A stretch of DNA of 64,000 bases from contig JAJFHD010000011.1 in NCBI GenBank assembly GCA_021775805.1, forward strand, positions 62,001 through 126,000, given 5' to 3'. Below are positions 18,566 to 28,274 of the stretch, piece after piece. The number at the start of each line of letters is the position of its first letter. The first letter of the stretch is position 1. The notes beneath the pieces were generated by a model, which worked only from the letters and a program-made list of their open reading frames with translations, had not been told where the DNA came from and did no database searches. The position numbers and the translations under genes were made by a program. Origin of the DNA: Alphaproteobacteria bacterium (GTDB lineage: Bacteria > Pseudomonadota > Alphaproteobacteria > Rhizobiales > JAJFHC01).

Positions 18566-19755
18566 CCGACTTTGACCACATCAAGGGCCTGTTCCATCTG
18601 CCGGAAGGGGTGATCTATCTGGACGGCAACTCGCTGGGCCCGCTGCCGCAGGCGGCCCCGGCACGGATCGCCTCGATGGTGCGTGACGAATGGGGCGACA
18701 TGCTGATCCGGGGCTGGAACAAGGCCGGTTGGATGGAGCAGCCCGGCCGGGTCGGCGACAGGATCGGCAGGCTGATCGGTGCGCCGCCCGGCACGGTCGT
18801 CATGGGCGATACGCTTTCGATCAAAGTTTATCAGGCGCTGGCATCGGCCCTCGATATTGTGCCCGGCAGAAATGTCGTGCTGACGGACAACGGGAATTTT
18901 CCCTCCGACATCTACATGGCCGAAGGCCTGATCAGATCGCTGGGTGCCGGTCACGAATTGCGCATCGTCGATCCGGAGGCCGTCGAGGCGGCGATTGACG
19001 ACAGGGTTGCCGTCGTGATGCTGACGGAGGTCGACTACCGGACCGGACGGCGGCATGACATGGCAAACCTGACGAAGATTGCCCATGCTGCCGGTGCCGT
19101 GTGCGTGTGGGATCTGGCACACTCGGCGGGCGCGTTTCCGGTCGACGTTCTGGGGGCGGGCGCCGACTTCGCCGTCGGGTGCACCTACAAATATCTCAAC
19201 GGAGGGCCAGGTGCGCCGGCGTTCATCTTTGTGTCGCCGGATCATATCGACAAGGTCCAGCCGGCCTTGTCGGGCTGGCTTGGACATGAGGCGCCATTTG
19301 CATTCGACCTGGACTACCGCGCCGGCAGCGGCATCGAGCGCATGCGGGTCGGCACGCCGCCGGTCATGGCATTGACCGCGTTGGAAACTTCCCTCGATAT
19401 CTGGGATCAGGTGGATCTGGCGGACGTGCGCGCCAGGTCGATCGAGCTGATCGACATGTTCATCGCCGGGGTGGAGGCCGGTTGCCCGTCCCTGACCCTG
19501 GCAAGCCCCAGGGATGCGTCGATTCGCGGGTCGCAGGTGTCGTTCCGATGCGCCGACGGTTATGCGGTCATGCAGGCGCTGATCGACCATGGCGTGATCG
19601 GCGATTTCCGCGCGCCCGACATTATCCGGTTCGGTTTCACGCCCTTGTACATCGATGCCAATGACGTCAAGTCCGCGGTGTCGATTCTCGAGAATATCAT
19701 GACGCAACGGTTGTGGGATCAGCCAAGATATCATGAGCGCCAGACCGTGACTTGA
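18562..19755 (+). CDS. kynU: kynureninase
   Basis: The 397-residue PLP enzyme cleaves kynurenine or 3-hydroxykynurenine to anthranilate or 3-hydroxyanthranilate plus alanine. Motifs match KynU: YLDGNSLGPLP near the N-terminus, VWDLAHSAGAFPVD, the PLP-lysine in GCTYKYLNGGPGAPAF (about residue 210), and SGWLGHEAPFAFD. The start overlaps the stop of the VOC/bicupin gene. No tryptophan dioxygenase or formamidase gene is visible nearby. It ends 6 bases before a convergent gene. Confidence 0.93.
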   Translation: MTDFDHIKGLFHLPEGVIYLDGNSLGPLPQAAPARIASMVRDEWGDMLIRGWNKAGWMEQPGRVGDRIGRLIGAPPGTVVMGDTLSIKVYQALASALDIVPGRNVVLTDNGNFPSDIYMAEGLIRSLGAGHELRIVDPEAVEAAIDDRVAVVMLTEVDYRTGRRHDMANLTKIAHAAGAVCVWDLAHSAGAFPVDVLGAGADFAVGCTYKYLNGGPGAPAFIFVSPDHIDKVQPALSGWLGHEAPFAFDLDYRAGSGIERMRVGTPPVMALTALETSLDIWDQVDLADVRARSIELIDMFIAGVEAGCPSLTLASPRDASIRGSQVSFRCADGYAVMQALIDHGVIGDFRAPDIIRFGFTPLYIDANDVKSAVSILENIMTQRLWDQPRYHERQTVT

Positions 19756-19761
19756 CGCACT

Positions 19762-20535
19762 CTACAGGCTGGTCAGGGCCTGCCGCGCCTGGTCTTCAAG
19801 CCAAGCCGTCATTTTCTTGTAGGGGACCGGCCCGTAGCTGATGCGGGCGACTCCCAGGGCGGCCAGTTTTTCGGCGGGCGGCACATGGGGCAGGGCGATG
19901 ATGTTGACCGGCAGGCCGGTTGCGTCGCACAGCCTCGCGATCAGTTTCTCGTCGGCGAGGCCCGGTGCAAAAAAGCCGCTGGCGCCAGCCCGCTCGTAGG
20001 CCTTTGCCCGTTCTATGGCGTCGTTCAGCATGGCGTCGGTGTGGTCTTCCGGCTTGGCTTTCAGGAACAGATCGGTACGGGCATTGATGTAGGCGGCGAT
20101 ACCGGCCGCGTCTGCGGCCCGTCGCGCCGCAGCCACCCGCGTCGATTGAAGCGAGATATCATAGATGTCAGACGTGCCGACAATCTGATCCTCGAAATTG
20201 AAACCGATGGCACCGGCCTCCAATGCCCGCGTCACGGTTGCTTCGACGGTGTCGGCTGCCGGACCGTAACCGCCCTCAAGGTCGATGGTAACCGGCAGGT
20301 CGATGGCAGCAACAATGCGCTCAAGATTGCCGATTGCCAGGTCCAAGGGAATTTTCTCGCCATCGGGGAACCCGTTGGCGGCGGCGACCGGCCAGCTGCC
20401 TGTTGCGATTGCCTTTGCGCCGGCGTCCGCCACAGCCCCGGCGCTGCCCGGGTCCCAGATGTTGAAAAGGATCACGGGATCGCCTTTCACATGCAGGTCG
20501 TGGAAGGCTTGGGCGTGTTGTGTCTGGTTTGGCAT
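19762..20535 (-). CDS. isocitrate lyase/PEP mutase family protein
   Basis: The 257-residue protein has the PEP mutase/isocitrate lyase barrel: ILFNIWDPGSAGAVADAGAKAIATGS, VTIDLEGGYG, GFNFEDQIVG and YINARTDLFL. The full Cys-containing loop of true isocitrate lyase and methylisocitrate lyase (KKCGH) is not present, so it is probably a lyase or hydrolase of a 2-oxo-acid derivative, like oxaloacetate hydrolase or carboxyvinyl-phosphonate-type enzymes. It stands alone and is convergent with kynU. The specific reaction is unknown. Confidence 0.8.
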   Translation of the reverse strand: MPNQTQHAQAFHDLHVKGDPVILFNIWDPGSAGAVADAGAKAIATGSWPVAAANGFPDGEKIPLDLAIGNLERIVAAIDLPVTIDLEGGYGPAADTVEATVTRALEAGAIGFNFEDQIVGTSDIYDISLQSTRVAAARRAADAAGIAAYINARTDLFLKAKPEDHTDAMLNDAIERAKAYERAGASGFFAPGLADEKLIARLCDATGLPVNIIALPHVPPAEKLAALGVARISYGPVPYKKMTAWLEDQARQALTSL

Positions 20536-20855
20536 GACGGCAATGTCCTTTGCTGGAGTTTGTCATCCGTTCTACCGGATGCTTGCCTATCGGGGGATCA
20601 AATTCCTGTCAGTCGTTCCTGATCTCAGGGCTTCATGGTCAGCGTAGCCGATAGGCCGCCGCCCGCGTCGGCAAAAAAACGACAGCCGATGCCTCGATTT
20701 CTGTTGACTGACCGTTCTTCCGGGGATGAGATGATCGGGCTTGTGTATCGATAAAGTAGCGATAATCACTGACCCTATGGCCACCCGGTTCGGCGGAAAG
20801 CTGCGGGCACTTCAGACCGTATGGCAAAGGACCAATTGACGAGGACCGGAGACTG
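20536..20855. other. intergenic region, divergent promoters expected
   Basis: These 320 bases lie between the PEP-mutase-like gene (minus) and the TPR gene (plus). No gene, strong hairpin or recognised operator is visible. A TTGACT at about 20704 could be part of a promoter, but no matching -10 box is clear. Confidence 0.3.
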
Positions 20856-22517
20856 ATGGCGACCTATTTCGATGTGGGAACATATGCCCGCCCTGTGACA
20901 GCTGCCAATGACGGGGCGCGGCAGTGGTTTAACCGTGGTCTTGTGTGGTGTTACGGTTTTGCCCATGAAGAGGCGATCCGGTGTTTTGAAAGGGCAATCG
21001 ATGCCGATCCCGGATGTGCCATGGCTCACTGGGGTATCGCCTATGCTGCAGGACCCTACTACAACAAACAGTGGGTGAAATTCGATGAGGTCGACCTGGC
21101 GAAAACGGTTGCCAGGACTTATGAGGCAAGCCGGCAGGCGCTTGCCCTGAAGGACGGGGCCAGTGCCGTCGAACGGGCTGTGATCGACGCGCTTGTTCAC
21201 CGTTTCCAGGAACCTGTTCCGGTAGAGAACTTCGACAAATGGAATGACGATTACCGCGATGCCATGCGTGATGTGTACCGGTCGTATCCCGATGATCCGG
21301 ACGTCTGCACCCTGTTCATCGATGCCATGATGAACCGTACCCCGTGGGCTTTGTGGGATCTGGCGTCAGGCGAACCGGCCGACGGTGCCGACACCGTTGA
21401 AGCGATTGCCGTTGCAGAAAAGAAGATTGCGGCAATGGAGGCCGCCGGGGAGCAACCGCATCCGGGACTGCTGCATTGCCATATCCATATTCTGGAAATG
21501 TCGCCTCATCCCGAAAGAGCGCTTCGGTCGGCTGACCGCCTGCGCAAACTTGTGCCCGACGGCGGGCACCTCAATCACATGCCCACCCATATCGACGCCC
21601 AATGCGGCCATTACAATGATGTGGTGACGTCAAACAATGCCGCGATCGCGGCTGACGCCAAGCTGGTCGAACGGGAAGGTCTGTTGAACTTTCATGCGCT
21701 GTCGCGTGCGCACAATTTCCACTTCAAACTGTATGGGGCGATGCTGCTGGGGCAGTTTGGCGCCGCGATGGAAGCGGCCAACGGCATCGTCGCGACAATC
21801 CCGGACGCGCTGCTGCGCCGTGAAAGTCCACCCATGGCCGACTGGCTCGAGGGCTACGTGGCGATGGGCGTGCACCCCCTGATCCGGTTCGGCAAGTGGC
21901 GGGAGATCGTCGCTCTGCAATTGCCTGAAGACCAGACCCTTTATTGTTCGACGACGGCGCTGCTTCATTATGCCAAGACGCTGGCGCATGCCGTACTGGG
22001 AAACGTTTCGGCTGCAGAAGAACAGATGACGGAATTCCGTGCCGCCGCCGACCGGGTGCCGGTGACACGGATGGTCTTCAACAACACGGTGCGCGACATC
22101 CTTGCCATTGCCGCTGCAATGGCCGAAGGGGAGGTGGCGTACCGCAAGGGCAATTTCGATCCGGCCTACGATCACCTGCGCCGGGCGGTCGTGCTTGCCG
22201 ATGAGTTGCCCTATGACGAGCCCTGGGGATGGATGCAGCCCGCCCGCCATGCCCTGGGCGCTCTGCTGCTCGAACAAGGCCACGTGGAAGAAGCAGAGGC
22301 GGTTTACCGGGCCGACCTGGGGATTGACACGACACTGATCAGATGCTGCCGGCACCCTGAAAATGTGTGGAGCCTGCATGGATTGCATGAATGCCTGCAA
22401 AGACTGGGCAAGACCGCTGAGCTGGAACTGATCGCGCCAAGACTGGAATTGGCGCAGGCGCGCGCGGACGTTCCGATCAGCGCCTCCTGCCTGTGCAGAC
22501 TTGACTGTTGCGGGTGA
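20856..22517 (+). CDS. TPR-repeat protein with His- and Cys-rich motifs
   Basis: The 553-residue cytoplasmic-looking protein is built of helical repeats of TPR type (for example WFNRGLVWCYGFAHEEAIRCFERAIDADPGCAMAHWG at about 24-60 and GALLLEQGHVEEAEAVYRADL near 468). No signal peptide or membrane helix is seen. A His-rich stretch at about 205-250 (LLHCHIHILEMS and LNHMPTHIDAQCGHYN) and the C-terminal Cys cluster SASCLCRLDCC are unusual for a plain scaffold and could bind metal. It belongs to a family of large bacterial TPR proteins of unknown function. CCGGAG precedes the ATG. It is monocistronic. Confidence 0.75.
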   Translation: MATYFDVGTYARPVTAANDGARQWFNRGLVWCYGFAHEEAIRCFERAIDADPGCAMAHWGIAYAAGPYYNKQWVKFDEVDLAKTVARTYEASRQALALKDGASAVERAVIDALVHRFQEPVPVENFDKWNDDYRDAMRDVYRSYPDDPDVCTLFIDAMMNRTPWALWDLASGEPADGADTVEAIAVAEKKIAAMEAAGEQPHPGLLHCHIHILEMSPHPERALRSADRLRKLVPDGGHLNHMPTHIDAQCGHYNDVVTSNNAAIAADAKLVEREGLLNFHALSRAHNFHFKLYGAMLLGQFGAAMEAANGIVATIPDALLRRESPPMADWLEGYVAMGVHPLIRFGKWREIVALQLPEDQTLYCSTTALLHYAKTLAHAVLGNVSAAEEQMTEFRAAADRVPVTRMVFNNTVRDILAIAAAMAEGEVAYRKGNFDPAYDHLRRAVVLADELPYDEPWGWMQPARHALGALLLEQGHVEEAEAVYRADLGIDTTLIRCCRHPENVWSLHGLHECLQRLGKTAELELIAPRLELAQARADVPISASCLCRLDCCG

Positions 22518-22611
22518 TTGCGCAGGTCTCGCAAAACCGGTCTTGCGCAATCGATCATGGTATGATCCTTTGCGCCAGAATTTAAATGGAATCTCAATCA
22601 GGAGAACCGCG

Positions 22612-23097
22612 ATGCCCTCGTTCGACGTGGTTTCGAAAACCGATCTGGCGGAAGTGGACAATGCCCTGGGCAACATGGTCCGGGAGATGGAAACGCGATA
22701 CGATTTCAAGGGCGCGAAATGCACTATTGAGCGCGCCGAAGCCGTGCTGACGCTTCATGCCGACGACGACCTGAAACTGCGGCAGATGCACGAACTGCTG
22801 AAAGGGCATCTGACGCGGCGCAAGGTGGATGCCGGTGTGCTCGACTTCAAGACAGTCGAGAAGGCGGCGGGACAATCGGTTCGTCAGGAAATCGTGGTCA
22901 AGGAAGGGATCGACCGCGACCTTGCCAGGAAACTGGTCAAGGACATCAAAGGTTCAAAGCTCAAGGTACAGGTTGCCATTCAGGGTGACGAACTGCGTGT
23001 AACCGGCAAAAAACGCGACGATCTGCAGGCGGCGATCCAAACGCTGAAGGGACTGGATATTGACCAGCCCCTTCAATACGTTAACTTCAGAGATTGA
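22612..23097 (+). CDS. yajQ: YajQ family nucleotide-binding protein
   Basis: The 161-residue protein has the two-ferredoxin-fold YajQ signature throughout: MPSFDVVSKTDLAEVDNALG, RYDFKG, the KVDAGVLDFKTVEKAAG stretch and the C-terminal ALKGLDIDQPLQYVNFRD-like ending. Members bind nucleotides; some bind cyclic di-GMP and affect gene expression. The start follows AGGAGAACCGCG. Length is exactly the family norm. Upstream in-frame codons have no ribosome-binding site. Confidence 0.95.
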   Translation: MPSFDVVSKTDLAEVDNALGNMVREMETRYDFKGAKCTIERAEAVLTLHADDDLKLRQMHELLKGHLTRRKVDAGVLDFKTVEKAAGQSVRQEIVVKEGIDRDLARKLVKDIKGSKLKVQVAIQGDELRVTGKKRDDLQAAIQTLKGLDIDQPLQYVNFRD

Positions 23098-23123
23098 AGC
23101 AGAATCGTTAATCCGGCACTTTA

Positions 23124-24074
23124 TCAGGCCAGATTGATTTCCTTGCATTCTTCCGGCGCCAAAAGGCGAATCCCATCAGGGGCCTGCGGGTCGATCCTGA
23201 AGGTGGAGATAAACTTGAACTCCTGCGACTTGCGCAGTCCGAGTTTCTTGTAGGCCAGGGCAACGGCACATTTGGCAAGGGCCGCCGGACCGGTCAGTTC
23301 CTGGGACCGGGGAGACATGCCGAGCACCCGGCGCATCAGGCCGTTGGCATAGTTCACACCGTAGCTGCGCTGCGTCTCGGTCGTCATGTATTCGGTGGTC
23401 AGGGACATGTTGAGATCATCGAGATTGTCGACCCTGTGCGGTGCATTCAGAGGCCATGCAACCAAGTCACCGGGTTCCAGATCGTAGGCGTGGGCCTGTT
23501 CGTCCCAGTCCGGGCGGTAGTCGAGGGAATCCTCTTCGGTCTCTTTGAGTATGATGCTTTCAAGCTTGTGGCCGGGCAGGAACTTGGGATCCTTCGGATC
23601 CCAGAGGTAAACCCGTTTGCGCCCGCGCAGATGCCACAGCGCGATCATCGGCACATCGGCGTGGCAGTGAACCTTAGCGCCCGGCGACGATACCAGAAGG
23701 CTGGTGTTATGGCGCCAGGTGTCATAGCCGGGCTTGCTTGCCTTGATCTGATCAAAGGCCTGTTTCACCATGTTGCCCATTTCAGGCACGTTCTTTTCGA
23801 TGTGATGCAGGCTGAGCCAGATCTGACCATCGCGGATGGCTTCGAGAACCTGTTCGCCTGGAATGTTGCCGATCTCGCCATCGCGCCAGAACCGCTCTTC
23901 ACCATGTCTGTTCATGGTGTTTACGTTGTAATGTTCGCGCGGGTAGGTTTCGATCAGGCGGGCAATCTTTTCATCCGTGAACAGACCGCTATCGGCGAAG
24001 AGGTGTTTGCAATGAACCTCCTGATCGCCAAATTCCCGGGCTTGACTGTCACTCAATTCCAACCATTTCTGCAT
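23124..24074 (-). CDS. JmjC/cupin-like domain protein
   Basis: The 316-residue soluble protein contains a double-stranded beta-helix core with a possible iron site: VHCHADVPMIALWHLRGRKRVYLWDP gives an H-x-D-like pair and APHRVDNL gives a distal His about 90 residues on. This resembles 2-oxoglutarate-dependent JmjC/Cupin_8 hydroxylases. The C-terminal part is helical. The start at 24074 follows AGGAGAC; an ATG 21 bases upstream has no such site. The target and cofactor are unknown. It is convergent with yajQ. Confidence 0.7.
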   Translation of the reverse strand: MQKWLELSDSQAREFGDQEVHCKHLFADSGLFTDEKIARLIETYPREHYNVNTMNRHGEERFWRDGEIGNIPGEQVLEAIRDGQIWLSLHHIEKNVPEMGNMVKQAFDQIKASKPGYDTWRHNTSLLVSSPGAKVHCHADVPMIALWHLRGRKRVYLWDPKDPKFLPGHKLESIILKETEEDSLDYRPDWDEQAHAYDLEPGDLVAWPLNAPHRVDNLDDLNMSLTTEYMTTETQRSYGVNYANGLMRRVLGMSPRSQELTGPAALAKCAVALAYKKLGLRKSQEFKFISTFRIDPQAPDGIRLLAPEECKEINLA

Positions 24075-24230
24075 TTTGCCTGTCTCCTGTCGCAAATGCC
24101 GCGTCCCGGCATATCCGTTTTGTTCCGTCTTTGCGGATTACACGCAAAACTAATGCCAGAAAATGTTGAATACCGGGTTACGAACAGGCAAGAATCCGGC
24201 GACAAAACTGGCGTTTGGGTGTCCGAGAAC

Positions 24231-26384
24231 TCAGACTTGACCGACGGTTTTCAGTTTCGCCTGAGGGTGAATCTCGTTTTGGGACAAAACGACCGTCTGA
24301 TTGCGGAACCGTTCCACAATGGAACGCACGAAAGGCCGGACTGCGGGGCTGGTCAGTAGAACCGGCAGTTCGCCTTCCAGAGCGGCCGCCTCGAAGCCTT
24401 CTCGAACCGCCGCGATGAATTGCTGCAATTCACTCGGGGCCATCGCAAGTTGCCGGTCGTCTCCCTGGCCGACGATCGAGTCGGCAAAAGCCTGCTCCCA
24501 TTTCGGCGACATCGGCAGCAAGGCCAGGTGTCCGGCAGGGCCCCGGTTCGCGGCACAGATCTGCCTGGCGAGCCGGCCTCTCACGTGTTCGGTAATGGCG
24601 TTGACATTCTGGGTGAAGCCGGTGGCTTCGGCAATGCCTTCCAGGATCGTCGGCAGATCGCGGATCGAGATTCGCTCGTTGAGCAATGCCTGAAGAACAC
24701 GCTGAATACCGCTGGTATTGATCTGGGCCGGGACGATGTCCTCGATCAGTTTCTGGTGACGCTCAGGCAGTTCGTCGAGAAGCTTCTGGACCTCGGCATA
24801 CGACAAAAGCTCCGACATGTTGACCTTCAGGATCTCAGTCAGATGGGTCGACAGAACGGTCGCCGGATCGACAACCGTGTAGCCCTTGAACTGGGCCTCG
24901 TCGTGCAGGGATGCATCAATCCAGGTGGCCGGCAGACCGAAGGTCGGCTCGATCGTATGGGTGCCCGGCAGGTCGACTTTCTGGCCTGACGGGTCCATCA
25001 CCATGAAATGGTCGACGTGGAGTTCGCCGTCGCCGGCGTCGACTTCCTTGACCTTGATGACGTATTGGCTGGCGGTCAGCTGAACGTTGTCGAGAATGCG
25101 CACCGACGGCATGACAAAGCCCATGTCGCTTGCAAATTGCCGCCGCAGGGCCTTGATCTGATCGGTCAGGCGATCCTCTTCATTGTTGTTGATCAGGGGC
25201 AGAAGCGCGTAACCCAGTTCGATCCGCAGGTCGTCCATCTTCAGGGCTGTCGAAATCGGCTCTTCCTTGGGCGCTTCGGCAGCCTCCGTGATCTCCTGCT
25301 GCAGGTGCTGTTCTTCGACAATTTCGCGCCGGTTTTTTGTCGAGTGCCAGGCAAATCCACCTGCGACGGACGCCAGCAGCAGGAACGGAATCATCGGAAT
25401 CCCCGGCAGGAAAGCCATCGACCCCATGACGAAGGATGACATGCCCAGGGCTTTGGGATAGCCGGACAGCTGTTCGTAAAGCGCCTTGTCGGCGGCGCCC
25501 TCGACGCCCGCTTTCGATACCAGCAGGCCTGCTGCGGTCGACACGATCAGGGCAGGGATCTGGCTTACAAGCCCGTCGCCGATCGTGAGGAGGGTGTAGA
25601 TCTGGCTGGCGTCAGTCAGGCTCATGTCCCTTTGCGCCATCCCGATGATGACACCGCCGATGATGTTAATAAAGGTGATGAGAAGGCCGGCGATGGCATC
25701 GCCGCGTACGAATTTCGAAGCACCGTCCATGGCCCCGAAGAATGAGGATTCGTCCTCGAGGGTCTTGCGCCGGGTTCGGGCCGTGTTTTCGTCGATCAGG
25801 CCTGCGGACAGATCTGCGTCAATGGCCATCTGCTTGCCGGGCATGGCGTCCAGGGTAAACCTGGCGGCGACTTCCGCGATGCGCCCGGAGCCTTTGGTGA
25901 TGACGACGAAATTGACGACAACCAGGATTGCAAAAACAATAATTCCGATGACGAAATTACCCTGCATGACGAAGTTGCCGAATGCCTCGATGACCCGGCC
26001 CGCTGCGTCGGGACCCTCATGGCCATCGGTCAGAATCAGCCGCGTGGAGGCGAGGTTGAGAGACAACCTGAGCATGGTCGTGATCAGCAGAATTGTCGGA
26101 AAGGCGCTGAATTCAAGCGGCCGGTGGATGAACAGGCCGGTCATCAGGATGAGGACCGAGAACGTAATGGAAATTGCCAACAGAAAGTCGAGAATTACCG
26201 CGGGCATCGGGATGAGGAGCACCACGAGGATGATCATCACACCGAAGGCAAGGCCCAAATCCGGTCGTTTGAGGGCGTCTACAAACGAAGAAAGCGCGCC
26301 GGGCCCCGATGGACCGGCGACGGCGGGATCACTGCCCGCCGGGTCAAGAATCGGCGCCGGGCCGGTATTGGCGACGTCACTCAT
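24231..26384 (-). CDS. flhA: flagellar export gate protein FlhA
   Basis: The 717-residue export-apparatus protein has eight predicted N-terminal membrane helices (about 45-345) followed by a cytoplasmic domain. Diagnostic stretches include LLITTMLRLSLNLASTRLIL, the FHIPEP-family sequence EVAARFTLDAMPGKQMAID and DADLSAGLIDE. The C-terminal domain (about 380-710) docks chaperone-substrate complexes. It is slightly longer than the usual 690-700 residues because of an Ala/Pro/Gly-rich N-terminus. It lies 34 bases after flbD and is the last gene of the minus-strand block. Confidence 0.95.
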   Translation of the reverse strand: MSDVANTGPAPILDPAGSDPAVAGPSGPGALSSFVDALKRPDLGLAFGVMIILVVLLIPMPAVILDFLLAISITFSVLILMTGLFIHRPLEFSAFPTILLITTMLRLSLNLASTRLILTDGHEGPDAAGRVIEAFGNFVMQGNFVIGIIVFAILVVVNFVVITKGSGRIAEVAARFTLDAMPGKQMAIDADLSAGLIDENTARTRRKTLEDESSFFGAMDGASKFVRGDAIAGLLITFINIIGGVIIGMAQRDMSLTDASQIYTLLTIGDGLVSQIPALIVSTAAGLLVSKAGVEGAADKALYEQLSGYPKALGMSSFVMGSMAFLPGIPMIPFLLLASVAGGFAWHSTKNRREIVEEQHLQQEITEAAEAPKEEPISTALKMDDLRIELGYALLPLINNNEEDRLTDQIKALRRQFASDMGFVMPSVRILDNVQLTASQYVIKVKEVDAGDGELHVDHFMVMDPSGQKVDLPGTHTIEPTFGLPATWIDASLHDEAQFKGYTVVDPATVLSTHLTEILKVNMSELLSYAEVQKLLDELPERHQKLIEDIVPAQINTSGIQRVLQALLNERISIRDLPTILEGIAEATGFTQNVNAITEHVRGRLARQICAANRGPAGHLALLPMSPKWEQAFADSIVGQGDDRQLAMAPSELQQFIAAVREGFEAAALEGELPVLLTSPAVRPFVRSIVERFRNQTVVLSQNEIHPQAKLKTVGQV

Positions 26385-26418
26385 TTCTATTCGTCATCCA
26401 TGATGCAATTGGACCCGG

Positions 26419-27792
26419 TCACGCAGCCGTCCGGGATTCTCCAGGCCCTGGAACCGTCACACCGTCGTCGGTGTACAGTTTGAGTTTGTTGCGCAGGGTG
26501 CGGATCGATATGCCCAATATGTTGGCCGCATGGGTCCTGTTGCCGAGGCAATGGGTCAAGGTTTCGAGAATCAGATCCTGCTCGACTTGAGCAACGGTCC
26601 GCCCTACGAGCGACCGGGCGATGGCTTCCGCCGTGGCTGCCGCGTGGGCGGCGGGGTCGTTGCCGGACGGTATCGCGCTTGGATCGATCCGGCTTCCGTC
26701 CGGCATCAGTATGGCGTCGACGCCGATTTCCTCGCCGGTTGTGAGCAGGACTGCACGGTGGATCGTGTTTTCGAGTTCCCGCACATTGCCAGGCCAACGG
26801 TTGGCGACCAGTTCACGCCGGGCGCCCTGGGATATCGGTTTTTCCGGCATGCCGTTGGAAACCGCGTAAATTTTGGAGAAATGTTCCGCAAGCGCCTGGA
26901 TGTCGGCCGGCCGGTCGCGCAGAGGCGGTATTTTCAGATTGACCACGTTCAGCCGGTAGAGCAGGTCTTCTCGGAAAATTCCCTCCCGAACCGCCTCGAA
27001 CAGATCTCTGTTCGAGGTCGCAATGATGCGAATGTCGACCGGGACCGGGCGTGTGCCCCCGACGCGGTCGATGATGCGTTCCTGGATTGCCCTTAACAGT
27101 TTGGCCTGCAGCCGGACATCCATTTCGCTTATTTCGTCAAGCAGCAGCGTGCCGCCGTTGGCTTCCTCGAATTTTCCGATACGCCTGGCGAGGGCACCGG
27201 TGAACGATCCCTTTTCATGGCCAAAAAGTTCGGATTCCAGGAGGTTTTCAGGGATTGCCGCGCAGTTGACACAGATGAACGGCTTGTCGGAACGGCTCGA
27301 TTTGCGGTGCACGTAGCGGGCGAGGATTTCCTTGCCGGTGCCGGATTCCCCGGTAATCAGTATGCTGGCATCCGAGGCCGCGACCTGGCCGGCCAACTGG
27401 ACCACGCGCGCGGTGATGTCGTCGCGGTAGACCAGGGCATGGGTTTCGTTGGCGACGGCTTCCAGAACCGCCGCGATGATGTCCGCATTCGGCGGCAATG
27501 GGATGTATTCCTTGGCACCGGCCTGGATGGCACTGACGGCGGCGCGGGCATCGTTTTCGACGCCGCACGCGACGACCGGAACATGAATGTGTTCACGCTC
27601 GAGGCTCGTAATCAGCGTGGCGATATCGAGACTGACGTCGATCATCAAAAGATCGGCGCCCTGGCCGGAACGCAGGCATCTCATGGCCTGGTCGATTGAT
27701 TCTGCATGAACAACCTTGGCGCCACGGTCCATGGCCATTTTCGTAGCGGCGGACAATTGACCGTTAAGTGTGCCGGCAATCAGTAGTCTCAT
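26419..27792 (-). CDS. flbD: sigma-54-dependent flagellar regulator FlbD
   Basis: The 457-residue activator has an atypical receiver (about 1-115), an AAA+ sigma-54 interaction domain (about 125-365; [14 protein letters not shown] loop, [13 protein letters not shown]) and a Fis-type helix-turn-helix (about 415-445; [19 protein letters not shown]). The receiver lacks the first acidic pair (LIAGTLNG) but keeps an Asp in LLMIDVSLD. Caulobacter FlbD is likewise not controlled by simple phosphorylation and works with FliX; no fliX is in the window. It activates late flagellar genes and represses fliF in Caulobacter. Confidence 0.93.
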   Translation of the reverse strand: MRLLIAGTLNGQLSAATKMAMDRGAKVVHAESIDQAMRCLRSGQGADLLMIDVSLDIATLITSLEREHIHVPVVACGVENDARAAVSAIQAGAKEYIPLPPNADIIAAVLEAVANETHALVYRDDITARVVQLAGQVAASDASILITGESGTGKEILARYVHRKSSRSDKPFICVNCAAIPENLLESELFGHEKGSFTGALARRIGKFEEANGGTLLLDEISEMDVRLQAKLLRAIQERIIDRVGGTRPVPVDIRIIATSNRDLFEAVREGIFREDLLYRLNVVNLKIPPLRDRPADIQALAEHFSKIYAVSNGMPEKPISQGARRELVANRWPGNVRELENTIHRAVLLTTGEEIGVDAILMPDGSRIDPSAIPSGNDPAAHAAATAEAIARSLVGRTVAQVEQDLILETLTHCLGNRTHAANILGISIRTLRNKLKLYTDDGVTVPGPGESRTAA

Positions 27793-27847
27793 TTTTCAAA
27801 CTCCATCCCTATCCGGCCCGAAGCGGCCGGCCTGCAGTTGCTTTTCC

Positions 27848-28222
27848 TCAATGCTGGTCGTTCTTGATGATCTCGGTCATCGTTACACCCAGCCGGTTCT
27901 CAACCATGACGACTTCGCCGCGCGCGACGAGGCGGTTGTTGACGAAGATGTCGATGGCTTCGCCGACCTTTCTATCCAGTTCGACGATGTTTCCCGCCTT
28001 GAGCTTCAGCAAATCACTCACTTCCATGTGGGTGCGGCCGAGAACGGCAGAAATGTTGACCGGCACATCGAAAACCGCGCCGAGATCGGTGGCGCTTTTT
28101 TCTCCGAACCCATCTTCCGCATCACCAGATCGGGCATCCTCGCTGGCCGGGTCCACGAGAGATGAGGACTGTTCGCTGTCCGCATCGAAATCGGTCAGGT
28201 CGATGTCATCGCCGTTACCCAT
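27848..28222 (-). CDS. fliN: flagellar motor switch protein FliN
   Basis: The 124-residue protein has an acidic, disordered N-terminus (about 1-45) and a SpoA domain (about 48-120): FDVPVNISAVLGRTHMEVSDLLKLKAGNIVEL followed by VNNRLVARGEVVMVENRLGVTMTEII. It forms the C-ring with FliM and FliG. It sits between fliH and flbD, as in Caulobacter. Confidence 0.95.
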   Translation of the reverse strand: MGNGDDIDLTDFDADSEQSSSLVDPASEDARSGDAEDGFGEKSATDLGAVFDVPVNISAVLGRTHMEVSDLLKLKAGNIVELDRKVGEAIDIFVNNRLVARGEVVMVENRLGVTMTEIIKNDQH

Positions 28223-28274
28223 TTGTCTGTCTCCTTACGCGCGCGTGATAGGCGCATACTTTTGAGTTTTTCAT

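Noticed and set aside
18460-19734. 424-codon minus-strand open frame opposite kynU
   Set aside because: The kynureninase motifs lie on the plus strand and the antisense product has no family features.
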